A DNA stretch of 64,000 bases from DASWJZ01 sp038211615 (lineage in GTDB: Bacteria; Pseudomonadota; Alphaproteobacteria; Rhizobiales; Afifellaceae), in the NCBI GenBank assembly GCA_038211615.1, contig JBBQVL010000004.1, positions 46,714 to 110,713 of the forward strand, written 5' to 3'. Shown here in pieces: positions 43,388-51,496 of this stretch (within the stretch, counting starts at the first letter, position 1; each line of letters starts with the position of its first letter). The translations under genes and the position numbers were made by a program. The notes under the pieces were generated by a model that had not been told where the DNA came from, searched no databases, and saw nothing but the letters and a program-made list of their open reading frames with translations.

Positions 43388-44184
43388 TGCCCGCGCGCGT
43401 GGCTTCGCGGCAGGATCCGGCGGCTCCGGAAGGAGATCGGCTTCGCTCGATCCTGGTCACCGGCTCGGGCAGCGGGATCGGCGCGGCCATCGCCCGCCGC
43501 CTCGCGGGTGAGGGCGTCGGCATCCTGGTGCACGCCCTCCACAACAAGGATGGCTGCAGCGCGGTCGCGACGGAGCTCGAACGGCTGGGTGCGAAGACCA
43601 CTGTCCTCCTCGGCGACCTTGCCGAGCCGGCGACAGCCGGCGCGCTCGTGACGCGCGCCGTCGAGGCGTTTGGAGGGCTCGACGTGCTCGTCGCCAATGC
43701 CGGCTTCCCCGACCGGAGACAGATCGGGAAACTCGACAGGGCCGGGCTCGACTATTGCATTGCCGTCGTCACAGGCGGCTTCTTCGAACTCGTCACGGCC
43801 GCGCAGCCGCACCTGAAGGCGGGGCGCGATCCGCGCGTGGTGGCGATCAGCACCCACAATGCGCACGTATTCCGGACCGACTACCCGAACTACCCCGCGT
43901 CAGGCGCAGCGAAGGCGGGGCTCGAGGCGATGGTGCGCGCCGTCTCCGTGCCCTTTGCGGCGGACGGCATCACCGTCAACGCCGTCGTCCCCGGCCTCAT
44001 CCGCAAGCAGGAGGGGACGCCGCAGTTCCTGAGCGCCGAAGAATGGCGCGACTACGCGCGGAAAGTTCCGCTCGGCCGTATCGGCGAGCCGGACGAGGTG
44101 GCGGCGTTCGTGGCCTTTCTCGCGTCGCCTGACGCTTCCTACATCACGGGGCAGATCATGCACGTGAACGGAGGCCTGATCTGA
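43387..44184 (+). CDS. Short-chain dehydrogenase/reductase with altered active site
   Basis: 265 residues, overlapping the preceding stop (TGATG). The nucleotide-binding TGSGSGIG (25-32) and VANAG (102-106) are normal, as is the catalytic Ser155 (AISTHNA). The usual Tyr-x-x-x-Lys is not: Lys176 is present in ASGAAKAGLEAM, but the position four before it is Ser172. Tyr residues are found only seven and ten positions before the Lys. It either uses a shifted Tyr or has lost the standard chemistry. The C-terminus, ITGQIMHVNGGLI, is typical. Confidence 0.88.
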   Translation: MPARVASRQDPAAPEGDRLRSILVTGSGSGIGAAIARRLAGEGVGILVHALHNKDGCSAVATELERLGAKTTVLLGDLAEPATAGALVTRAVEAFGGLDVLVANAGFPDRRQIGKLDRAGLDYCIAVVTGGFFELVTAAQPHLKAGRDPRVVAISTHNAHVFRTDYPNYPASGAAKAGLEAMVRAVSVPFAADGITVNAVVPGLIRKQEGTPQFLSAEEWRDYARKVPLGRIGEPDEVAAFVAFLASPDASYITGQIMHVNGGLI

Positions 44185-44216
44185 CCCGTGGAGCGGGCAC
44201 GCACGCATCCTGCCGG

Positions 44217-44261
44217 CTGCTGTCGAATATCTGTCGACAGCAGGTTCTGCCGGTGTAATAT
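44217..44261 (+). promoter_or_regulatory. Promoter with palindromic operator upstream of the second ABC set
   Basis: CTGCTGTCGA (44217-44226) and TCGACAGCAG (44234-44243) are perfect 10-base inverted copies with a 7-base spacer. The right arm overlaps TCGACA (44234-44239), a -35-like hexamer, 16 bases from TAATAT (44256-44261). A repressor bound here would block the promoter. CTGTCGACAG (44231-44240) is also palindromic in itself. Confidence 0.5.
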
Positions 44262-44461
44262 GATCGCGAGGGGTTGTGGGGAACCCTCTCCACAGCAGCT
44301 TCAAGCGGCTCGCCGCCGCGCACCTTCACCTTTCTCTGCCAGCGCCCGCCGGAGCATTCCGGAGACCTCGGGCGGGGGAAGCCGGAGCCGTTTTTCACGC
44401 CGCGAGGACGATCCGCGGAGAGACAAGCTGAGCGCCGGAAACGGCGATGGGGAGAGCCGAC

Positions 44462-45769
44462 ATGCGTGAATCATTTTCTTCGATTTCCCGCCGCAATGTC
44501 CTCAAGTCGACGGCGGCGCTGGCGGCGCTCGCCGTGTTCTACCAACAGCGCGCGCTTGCGGCCGCGAGTTCCCTGAACATCCTGAACTGCAACGTCGCCT
44601 GGTCGACCGGCCTCGGTGGCGAGGTCGCGAAGGCTTACGAGCAGAAGACCGGCACGAGCGTCGAGGCGGAGCCGACACCGTACGACTCGCTCTACCAGAA
44701 GATCCTCATCGAGCTCAGCCAGGGCTCGACGACCTACGACCTCATCACCTCCGACCTGCTCTGGATGCGCCAGCCGATCAACAACGGCTGGGCGGCGGTT
44801 CTGGAAGACATCAAGGCGGCGAACTCCGCGCTGCCGGGGATGCACTACGAGAATCTCGCGCCCCAGTCGCTGCTCTACACGCGCGTCGGCGACAAGAATT
44901 ACGGACTGCCGATGTCGATGTCGACGCCGGTGTTCGTCTACCGCAAGGACCTCTTCGAGAAGGCTGGCATCGAGAAAGTGCCGACGAACTGGGAGGAGTA
45001 TCTCGCCGCCGCCAAGAAGCTGCATTCGCCTGACGTTGCCGGCGCGCTGCTGCTCGGCGGCGGTCAGGACGCCTTCGCTTCCGGCGACTTCCACTCGCGT
45101 CTCATGGGCATGACCAAGCTCGAGCCCACGGACGACGGCTTCATGAACGCCGACAACGAGCCTATCTTCAACTCTGAAGGTCAGGGCGAGCGGTCGTTGG
45201 AGCTGCTGAAGGAGATTTCCGAATACTGCCCGCAGGGCTGGCAGGGATTCGACTATCCGGAAGGCTCGTCGACCATGCAGCAGGGCGGGGCGGCCATGCT
45301 GATCACCTGGTCGGACACGACGGTCGGCATCGAGGACGGGCCGCACAAGGGCAAGTTCGGCTACACGGTGGCGCCGACCGAAAAATACCAGCAGCAGGCC
45401 ATCGGCGGCTTCGGAATCTTCGTCAACGCGAAGTCCGAGAACCTCGACGACGCCTACAATTTCCTTTCGTGGATGAGCGAAGGCGAGGCCTACGAGCTGA
45501 TCCGGAAGGCGGGCGAATCCTCGCTCGTGCTGCAGCGCGACATCGATCTTCCGGAGATCACGCAGCAGATCCCGATGCTGCAGGCATTCCGCGATTTCAA
45601 GGAGAAGGGCACAACGCCGGTGTCCATCCAGTTCTACCGCATGACCAACGCGGTCGAAGCCCAGCGCACCCTCTACGAGGAACTGGTCGCCGGCGTGCTT
45701 GGCCGCAAGCCCACGAAGCAGGCCATCAAGGACGCGGAAGACCGCATCCGCAAGCTCGCCAAGGCGTGA
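44462..45769 (+). CDS. ABC importer substrate-binding protein (family 1, Tat signal)
   Basis: 435 residues from ATG 44462, with GGGGAGAG upstream (the ATG at 44447 is inside that site's leader). The N-terminus has the twin-arginine motif SRRNVLKSTAALAALAV, cleavage after ALA. The mature protein is of the maltose-type solute-binding family: LNILNCNVAWSTGLGGEV, YDSLYQKILIELSQGSTTYD, LPMSMSTPVFVYRKDLFEKAGI, FGIFVNAKSENLDDAYNFLSW. It is the periplasmic receptor of the importer encoded next. The ligand is presumably the starting compound of the GMC/DapA pathway upstream. Confidence 0.92.
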   Translation: MRESFSSISRRNVLKSTAALAALAVFYQQRALAAASSLNILNCNVAWSTGLGGEVAKAYEQKTGTSVEAEPTPYDSLYQKILIELSQGSTTYDLITSDLLWMRQPINNGWAAVLEDIKAANSALPGMHYENLAPQSLLYTRVGDKNYGLPMSMSTPVFVYRKDLFEKAGIEKVPTNWEEYLAAAKKLHSPDVAGALLLGGGQDAFASGDFHSRLMGMTKLEPTDDGFMNADNEPIFNSEGQGERSLELLKEISEYCPQGWQGFDYPEGSSTMQQGGAAMLITWSDTTVGIEDGPHKGKFGYTVAPTEKYQQQAIGGFGIFVNAKSENLDDAYNFLSWMSEGEAYELIRKAGESSLVLQRDIDLPEITQQIPMLQAFRDFKEKGTTPVSIQFYRMTNAVEAQRTLYEELVAGVLGRKPTKQAIKDAEDRIRKLAKA

Positions 45770-45850
45770 TGACAGTCCGGCCCCGCGACAGGCTCGTGTC
45801 GCGGGGCCGGATCATCTGGAAAACGGGGCGGGTGAACCTGGGCCGCAGGT

Positions 45851-46801
45851 ATGGCAGGTAGCCGAGCGCACAACGCCGCCCCGCGGCCGGCGCCAGTCGA
45901 CACCGATGCAGCCGTAAGGCGGCGCGACCTGACGCCGATGATCCTGCTCGCGCCGGCCGTCATCTACATGACGGTCGTCGGCTTCTATCCGCTGGTCTAT
46001 TCCGCCTACATCTCCTTCACCAACTACAACCCGGTGCAGGGGCGCGAGGGGGCTTGGATCGGCCTCGAGAACTACGTCACCGCCCTCTCCGACGGGCAGT
46101 TCTGGCATTCGCTGCTGCTGACCGGGATATTCACCGTGCTCAGCGTCGGGCTGTCCCTCCTGCTCGCGATCCTGCTCGCGCTCCTTTTCAACAAGCAGCT
46201 TCCGGGCTTTCTCATCCTGCGCACTATCGTGCTCGTTCCGATGCTCGTCACGCCGATCGCCGTCGGCATCATCTGGCGCACCATGATGAATGCCGAGCAC
46301 GGCCTGCTGAACTTCCTTCTGTCGATCCTCGACATCGACCCGCAGCCCTGGATCGGCTCAAGCGCGTCGGCGTTTGCCTCCATCCTGCTCGTGGATGTGT
46401 GGGAGTGGACGCCGTTCCTGTTCATCATCGTGCTGGCGGGGCTGCGCGGCCTGCCGGCGAGCCCGTTCGAGGCTGCGGCCATCGACGGAGCCGGCGCATT
46501 CCGCGTGTTCTTCAACATCACGCTGCCGATGCTGCGCCCGGTGATCATCATCGCGACACTGCTCCGCATCATCGACGCGGCGCGCACCTATGACACTGTC
46601 TACATCCTGACCCGCGGCGGACCGGACTTCGCCACCGACCTCGCGAGCATCTACCTGCAGCGCGTCAACTTCCAGTTCTTCAACCTCGGCTACGGGTCGG
46701 CGCTCTCCTGGCTCATGCTGCTGGCGATCCTGATCGTCGTGCTCGTCTATGTGAAGCTCACCGGCTTCCTGCGCCTCGCCTCGGAAAAGGAGCCCGCATG
46801 A
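45851..46801 (+). CDS. ABC sugar-type permease subunit 1
   Basis: 316 residues with six membrane helices, the first at about 32-53, and the EAA loop FEAAAIDGAGAFRVFFNITLPML near residue 212. This is the MalF/UgpA class. It starts 81 bases after the binding protein and overlaps permease 2 by four bases. Confidence 0.92.
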   Translation: MAGSRAHNAAPRPAPVDTDAAVRRRDLTPMILLAPAVIYMTVVGFYPLVYSAYISFTNYNPVQGREGAWIGLENYVTALSDGQFWHSLLLTGIFTVLSVGLSLLLAILLALLFNKQLPGFLILRTIVLVPMLVTPIAVGIIWRTMMNAEHGLLNFLLSILDIDPQPWIGSSASAFASILLVDVWEWTPFLFIIVLAGLRGLPASPFEAAAIDGAGAFRVFFNITLPMLRPVIIIATLLRIIDAARTYDTVYILTRGGPDFATDLASIYLQRVNFQFFNLGYGSALSWLMLLAILIVVLVYVKLTGFLRLASEKEPA

Positions 46802-47673
46802 CGGTGTACTCGGCCGCGCACGGGGCCGCTCCATCGCGCGCCGCGCGATTTACCCGGCGCGCCGCGGGAGCGGCGGGCGCCTACGTGCTGGCGATACTCG
46901 CCACGGCATTCTTCGCGCTTCCGCTGGTGTGGATCGCGCTGTCGTCTGTGAAGTCGGAGGCGGACATCTCCGCCTATCCGCCGATGTGGATTTTCACACC
47001 CACAGCCGCGAACTTCGAGGAGCTGTTCGGCAAGCTGAAGGCGTTCGACGCGCTCCTGAACAGCGCCTTCGTCGTCTGCATCTCCACCCTGCTTGCGATG
47101 ATCATGGGGACGATGGCGGCCTATGCGCTCGCCCGCTTCTCCTTCAGGGGCAAGGAGAACGTCGCCCTCCAGGTTCTCTCCATCCGCATGATGCCCGCCA
47201 TCGTCAGCGTCATTCCGCTCTTCATCATCGCGCGAAGCCTCGGGGTCTTCGACACGCCGTGGCTGCTGATCGCCATCTATGCCCTGAATGGCCTGCCGTT
47301 CGTCGTCTGGGTGATGCGGGTGTTCATCCAGGATGTGCCGAAGTCGATCGAGGAGGCCGCGATGATCGACGGCTGCGGGCGCTACGAGGTCTTCTTCCGC
47401 ATCACGCTGCCGCTTGTCGTACCGGGTCTCGCGGCCGTCCTCGTCATCATCTTCATGTTCTCATGGAACGAGTACCTGTTCGCCAGCATGCTTACCTCCT
47501 CGCACGCAAAAACCCTTCCGGTGCTCGCCGCCAATGCGATCAAGCCCAAGGCGATCTCCTGGGGTCTGTCGTCGGCCGCGGCCGTCGTGATGTCGCTGCC
47601 GGTGATTCTTCTCGTGCTGTCGGCGCAACGCTATCTGGTGCGCGGACTGACGCTCGGCGCGGTGAAGGGCTGA
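46798..47673 (+). CDS. ABC sugar-type permease subunit 2
   Basis: 291 residues with six membrane helices (first about 26-47) and the EAA loop EEAAMIDGCGRYEVFFRITLPL near residue 188; MalG/UgpE class, normal length. Its ATG overlaps the permease 1 stop (ATGA), and the ATPase gene starts four bases after its own stop. Confidence 0.93.
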   Translation: MTVYSAAHGAAPSRAARFTRRAAGAAGAYVLAILATAFFALPLVWIALSSVKSEADISAYPPMWIFTPTAANFEELFGKLKAFDALLNSAFVVCISTLLAMIMGTMAAYALARFSFRGKENVALQVLSIRMMPAIVSVIPLFIIARSLGVFDTPWLLIAIYALNGLPFVVWVMRVFIQDVPKSIEEAAMIDGCGRYEVFFRITLPLVVPGLAAVLVIIFMFSWNEYLFASMLTSSHAKTLPVLAANAIKPKAISWGLSSAAAVVMSLPVILLVLSAQRYLVRGLTLGAVKG

Positions 47674-47677
47674 CCGG

Positions 47678-48760
47678 ATGAGCATCAAGGTAAAGGGCCT
47701 GTCCAAGCGCTTCGGCAGCCACGTCGCGGTGCGCTCGCTCGACATCGAGATCGCCGACGGCGAGTTCTTCGTGCTCCTCGGGCCTTCCGGTTGCGGCAAG
47801 AGCACGACGCTCAGGATGATCGCGGGCCTCGACGTGCCGAGCGCCGGCCAAGTGTCCATCCACGGCCGCGACGTCACCTATGCCGAGCCGCGGCACCGCG
47901 ACATCGCCATGGTGTTCCAGGATTACGGCCTCTACCCCAACATGACCGTCTACCAGAACATCGAATTCCCGCTGAAGGTCCGCAAGGTCCCGAAACCGGA
48001 GCGCCGCGGAAAGATCCTCGATACCGCCGAGCGGCTCGGCATCGGCGACCTGCTGCAGCGCAAGCCCGGCAAGATCAGCGGCGGACAGCGGCAGCGCGTT
48101 TCGCTGGCCAGGGCGCTGGTGCGCTCGCCGCATGTCTTCCTGATGGACGAGCCGCTTTCCAATCTCGATGCGGCGCTGCGGGCGACGATGCGGACCGAGA
48201 TCCGGCAGCTCGTCGCCAATCTCGGGATCACCACGGTCTACGTCACGCATGACCAGGTTGAGGCCATGTCGATGGCCGACCGGATCGGCATCATGCACAG
48301 GGGCGACATGATCCAGGTGGGCGCGCCGCTGCAGGTTTACGACAATCCGCGCACGAAATTCGTGGCGCAGTTCATCGGGTCCCCGCCGATGAACCTGATC
48401 CCGGCGACGCTCTCCCGCGATGGCCGCGTCACCAGCAGCCTGCAGCCCTTCGCCGACCTGCTGCCCGAGGCGCAGCGCACGGGCGCGATCGACCTTGCGG
48501 CGCGCGGCGTGCCGTTTTTCCTCGGCGTGCGCCCGGAACACCTGACGGTGTGCGCGTCCGGGTCGGCGAACTGCGTCGAGGCCGAGGTCGAGATCGTCGA
48601 GCCGCTCGGCCAGACGACGAACATCCACCTCCGCGTGGGGGACACGCATTTCGTGCTCGTGACGGGGCGCAGCACCGTGACGGCAGGCAGCATGGTCGGC
48701 GTCGTCGCCAACCCCGAGCATCTCCGCGTGGTGGAGGGCGAGCCGCGGCCCGCCGCTTGA
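47678..48760 (+). CDS. ABC importer ATPase (UgpC/MalK type)
   Basis: 360 residues. Walker A GPSGCGKST (about 36-44), Q-loop VFQDYGLYPNMTV, signature SGGQRQRVSLARALV, Walker B VFLMDEPLSNLD, switch THDQVEAMSMADRIG, then a C-terminal TOBE domain (GVRPEHLTVC). It powers the two permeases of this operon. The aldehyde dehydrogenase gene follows after about 100 bases. Confidence 0.95.
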   Translation: MSIKVKGLSKRFGSHVAVRSLDIEIADGEFFVLLGPSGCGKSTTLRMIAGLDVPSAGQVSIHGRDVTYAEPRHRDIAMVFQDYGLYPNMTVYQNIEFPLKVRKVPKPERRGKILDTAERLGIGDLLQRKPGKISGGQRQRVSLARALVRSPHVFLMDEPLSNLDAALRATMRTEIRQLVANLGITTVYVTHDQVEAMSMADRIGIMHRGDMIQVGAPLQVYDNPRTKFVAQFIGSPPMNLIPATLSRDGRVTSSLQPFADLLPEAQRTGAIDLAARGVPFFLGVRPEHLTVCASGSANCVEAEVEIVEPLGQTTNIHLRVGDTHFVLVTGRSTVTAGSMVGVVANPEHLRVVEGEPRPAA

Positions 48761-48861
48761 GCGGATGAAATCTTGAGGCGGGGCCGCTGACGGCTGACGG
48801 CACATGCCGGGCCGGGCGAGCGGTTCCCGAGCAAACACGGACGTGAGAGAGGACCAAAGCG

Positions 48862-50358
48862 ATGACGCGTGTCGACACCGACTTCCACAAGGGCGCAAGC
48901 AAGCTCAGCTATGAGACGAGGGCCTTCATCGACGGCAAGTTCGTCCCGTCCCAATCAGGCAAGACCTTCGAGACGCTGAATCCGGCGACCGGAAAGGTTC
49001 TGGCGAACGTCACCGAGGGTGACGTCGCCGACATCGATCTCGCGGTCGCGGCGGCGCGCCGCTCGTTCGAGGCGGGCACGTGGTCCGGCATGGCGCCGCG
49101 CCAGCGCAAGAAGGTGCTGCTGCGCTTCGCCGACCTGATCGAGCAGAACCTGACCGAACTCGCACTGATGGAGACGCAGGACAGCGGCAAGCCGATCAGC
49201 GACGCCCTCGCGGTCGACCTGCCGGACACCATCGAGACGCTCCGCTGGCACGCGGAGGCGATCGACAAGATCTACGATCAGGTCACTCCGACGCAGCGTG
49301 ACGTCGTCTCGATGGTCGTGCGCGAGCCAGTGGGCGTGGTCGGCACCGTGCTGCCGTGGAATTTTCCGCTCTTCGTCGCGATGTGGAAGATTGCCCCGGC
49401 GCTCGCTGGCGGCAATTCCCTCGTCATCAAGCCGGCGGAACAGACGCCGCTGACGACGCTGCGCCTCGCGGCGCTCGCCGCCGAGGCCGGCATCCCCGAG
49501 GGTGTCTTCAACGTCGTGCCGGGTTTCGGCGAGACCGCCGGCCAGCGAATCGGCCGCCACATGGATATCGACTGCGTGAGCTTCACCGGCTCGGGCGAGG
49601 TCGGACGCTACTTCCTGAAATATTCCGCCGAGTCCAACATGAAGCGGATCGTGCTGGAGTGCGGCGGCAAGAGCCCGGCCATCGTGATGGCCGACGTGAC
49701 CGACACGCAGATGGTGGCCGACCAGATCGCCTCGGGCATCCTGTTCTGCCAGGGTGAGAATTGCAGCGCGAGCTCGCGCCTGATCGTCCATGAGGACGTC
49801 AAGGACCGCGTGCTGGAGAAGATCCTGCCGACCTTCAAGAGCTGGCCGGTGGGCGACCCGCTGAAGAAGGAGACGAAGGTCGGCGCCCTGATCGAGGAGC
49901 GCCACCTCGACAAGGTGCTCTCCTACATCGACATCGGCAGGAAGGAGGGCGCGAACGTTGCGCTCGGCGGAAACCGCGTCCTCGCGGAGAGCGGCGGCTA
50001 CTTCGTCGAGCCGACGGTATTCGACGGCGTATCCAACTCCATGCGCATCGCGCGCGAGGAGATTTTCGGGCCGGTGCTCTCGGTCATCACCTTCAAGGAT
50101 GCCGAGGAGGCGGTGAAGATGGCCAACGACACGAGCTACGGCCTTGCCTCGTCGGTCTACACCAACGACCTGAACGTGGCGCACAAGGTGGCGAAGGCGC
50201 TTCGCGCCGGCACGGTCTCGATCAATTGCTACTCGGAGGGCGACTTCGCCGTGCCCTTCGGCGGGTACAAGGAATCGGGCTTCGGCGGCAAGGACAAGTC
50301 GCTGATGGCGCATGACCAGTACACCGAGACGAAGGCGATCTGGATCCAGCTTCGCTGA
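48862..50358 (+). CDS. NAD(P)-dependent aldehyde dehydrogenase
   Basis: 498 residues, full length. Catalytic Cys301 in FCQGENCSASSR, general base Glu266 in LECGGKSP, Asn167 in LPWNFPLF, and the cofactor loop FTGSGEVGRY (about 241). It oxidises an aldehyde to its acid. With the two GMC dehydrogenases, which make aldehydes from alcohols, or with the DapA-like proteins, which can give 2-oxoglutarate semialdehyde, an aldehyde of this pathway is the probable substrate. A strong terminator follows. Confidence 0.95.
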   Translation: MTRVDTDFHKGASKLSYETRAFIDGKFVPSQSGKTFETLNPATGKVLANVTEGDVADIDLAVAAARRSFEAGTWSGMAPRQRKKVLLRFADLIEQNLTELALMETQDSGKPISDALAVDLPDTIETLRWHAEAIDKIYDQVTPTQRDVVSMVVREPVGVVGTVLPWNFPLFVAMWKIAPALAGGNSLVIKPAEQTPLTTLRLAALAAEAGIPEGVFNVVPGFGETAGQRIGRHMDIDCVSFTGSGEVGRYFLKYSAESNMKRIVLECGGKSPAIVMADVTDTQMVADQIASGILFCQGENCSASSRLIVHEDVKDRVLEKILPTFKSWPVGDPLKKETKVGALIEERHLDKVLSYIDIGRKEGANVALGGNRVLAESGGYFVEPTVFDGVSNSMRIAREEIFGPVLSVITFKDAEEAVKMANDTSYGLASSVYTNDLNVAHKVAKALRAGTVSINCYSEGDFAVPFGGYKESGFGGKDKSLMAHDQYTETKAIWIQLR

Positions 50359-50380
50359 CCGGCACAGGTTGGAGTGCCAG

Positions 50381-50417
50381 GAGCGGCCCCGAACCATCGG
50401 GGCCGCTCTCTTTCGTT
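50381..50417. terminator. Strong bidirectional terminator between convergent operons
   Basis: GAGCGGCCCCGA (50381-50392) and TCGGGGCCGCTC (50397-50408) form a perfect 12-bp stem with loop ACCA, followed by TCTTTCGTT. It separates the aldehyde dehydrogenase gene from the oppositely oriented ten-gene operon. Confidence 0.85.
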
Positions 50418-50428
50418 CAGGGGCGCGG

Positions 50429-51487
50429 TCAGGCGACCGGCGTCCTGCCCTTCACGGGCTCTCCTGGCCAGGTGTCGCCCAGCCGGAAACCGGAGGGGAA
50501 CGGATCGGAGGGATCGAGCACATACTGGTGGAAGGCGGTGATCCAGGCGCTGCCGGTGATGGCCGGAATGATGGCAGGCTTGCCGCCGACCGTCGCCGTG
50601 CCGCGCACCTCGCCGATGAACTCGGTTCCGAGCAGCGATTCGTGCACGAATTTCTCGCCGACCGCGATCTGGCCGCGCGCGTGCATTATGGCGAGCCGCG
50701 CGCTGGTGCCGGTGCCGCACGGCGAGCGGTCGAGGCGTCCGGGCGACACGACCACGGCGTTGCGCGAGCGCTTGCCCTCCGGCGCATCGCGAACCGGAGC
50801 GGCGAAAAGGGTCTGGTTGATGGTGTGAATCTCGGGGTTCTCGGGGTGGATGGCAGGGATCTGCTCGGCCGCGGCCGCCTTGATGCGCTCGCCGACCTCG
50901 ACCAGCGCGGCGGCCTCCGATGCGACAACGTCGAAGCCGATCGCGGGCCCGTCGACCAGCGCATAGATCATCCCGCCATAGGCGACGTCGACCTTCACCG
51001 TCCCGATTCCCGCGACCTCCACGTTGCGGTCGAGCGCGAAGACGAAGGCCGGCACATTCTCGAAAGTGACGCTCCTGCATTTCCCGTCCCGGCATTCGGC
51101 CGTCACCGAAACGAGGCCCGCGGGCGCCTCGAGCATCAGCTTGGTGACTGGCTCGGTCATCGGGATCATGCCGGTTTCGAGAAGCGCGGTGACGGTGCAG
51201 ATCGTGTTGCTGCCCGACATCGGCACGTAATAGTCGGACTCGATGATGATGAAGCCGGCGTCCGCCCGCGGATCGGTGGCGGGCACCACCAGATTGACGC
51301 ACTGGGTGATGCGCCCGCGCGGCTCCTGCAGCAGGAACAGGCGCAGCCAGTCGGCCTTGGTTTCGAGATAGCGCATCTTCTCGAACACCGTTCGGCCGGG
51401 CACGTCGAGAACGCCGCCTGTGATGACCTCGTTCAACTCGCCCGCGACATGGACGCCGACGACGTCGATCATTCGACTGAAACGCAT
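50429..51487 (-). CDS. Proline racemase-family protein (Ser/Cys type)
   Basis: 352 residues with AGGAAAG upstream. It has the family fold, but the first of the two catalytic cysteines is Ser91 (VPMSGSNTICT), where the common form is MCGHG; the second, Cys257 in SPCGTGTSAR, is kept. Family members with a Ser-Cys pair exist and include epimerases of hydroxyproline-like substrates, while others act as dehydratases. It is the last gene of the operon, nine bases after the cobalamin-enzyme stop. It is clearly different from the Cys-Cys member at 53290-54291, so the two probably act at different steps. Confidence 0.92.
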   Translation of the reverse strand: MRFSRMIDVVGVHVAGELNEVITGGVLDVPGRTVFEKMRYLETKADWLRLFLLQEPRGRITQCVNLVVPATDPRADAGFIIIESDYYVPMSGSNTICTVTALLETGMIPMTEPVTKLMLEAPAGLVSVTAECRDGKCRSVTFENVPAFVFALDRNVEVAGIGTVKVDVAYGGMIYALVDGPAIGFDVVASEAAALVEVGERIKAAAAEQIPAIHPENPEIHTINQTLFAAPVRDAPEGKRSRNAVVVSPGRLDRSPCGTGTSARLAIMHARGQIAVGEKFVHESLLGTEFIGEVRGTATVGGKPAIIPAITGSAWITAFHQYVLDPSDPFPSGFRLGDTWPGEPVKGRTPVA

Positions 51488-51496
51488 GATGCTTTC

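Noticed and set aside
48871..48878. Third TGTCGACA in the window
   Set aside because: It lies inside codons 3-6 of the aldehyde dehydrogenase gene with no promoter beside it, so I count it as chance.
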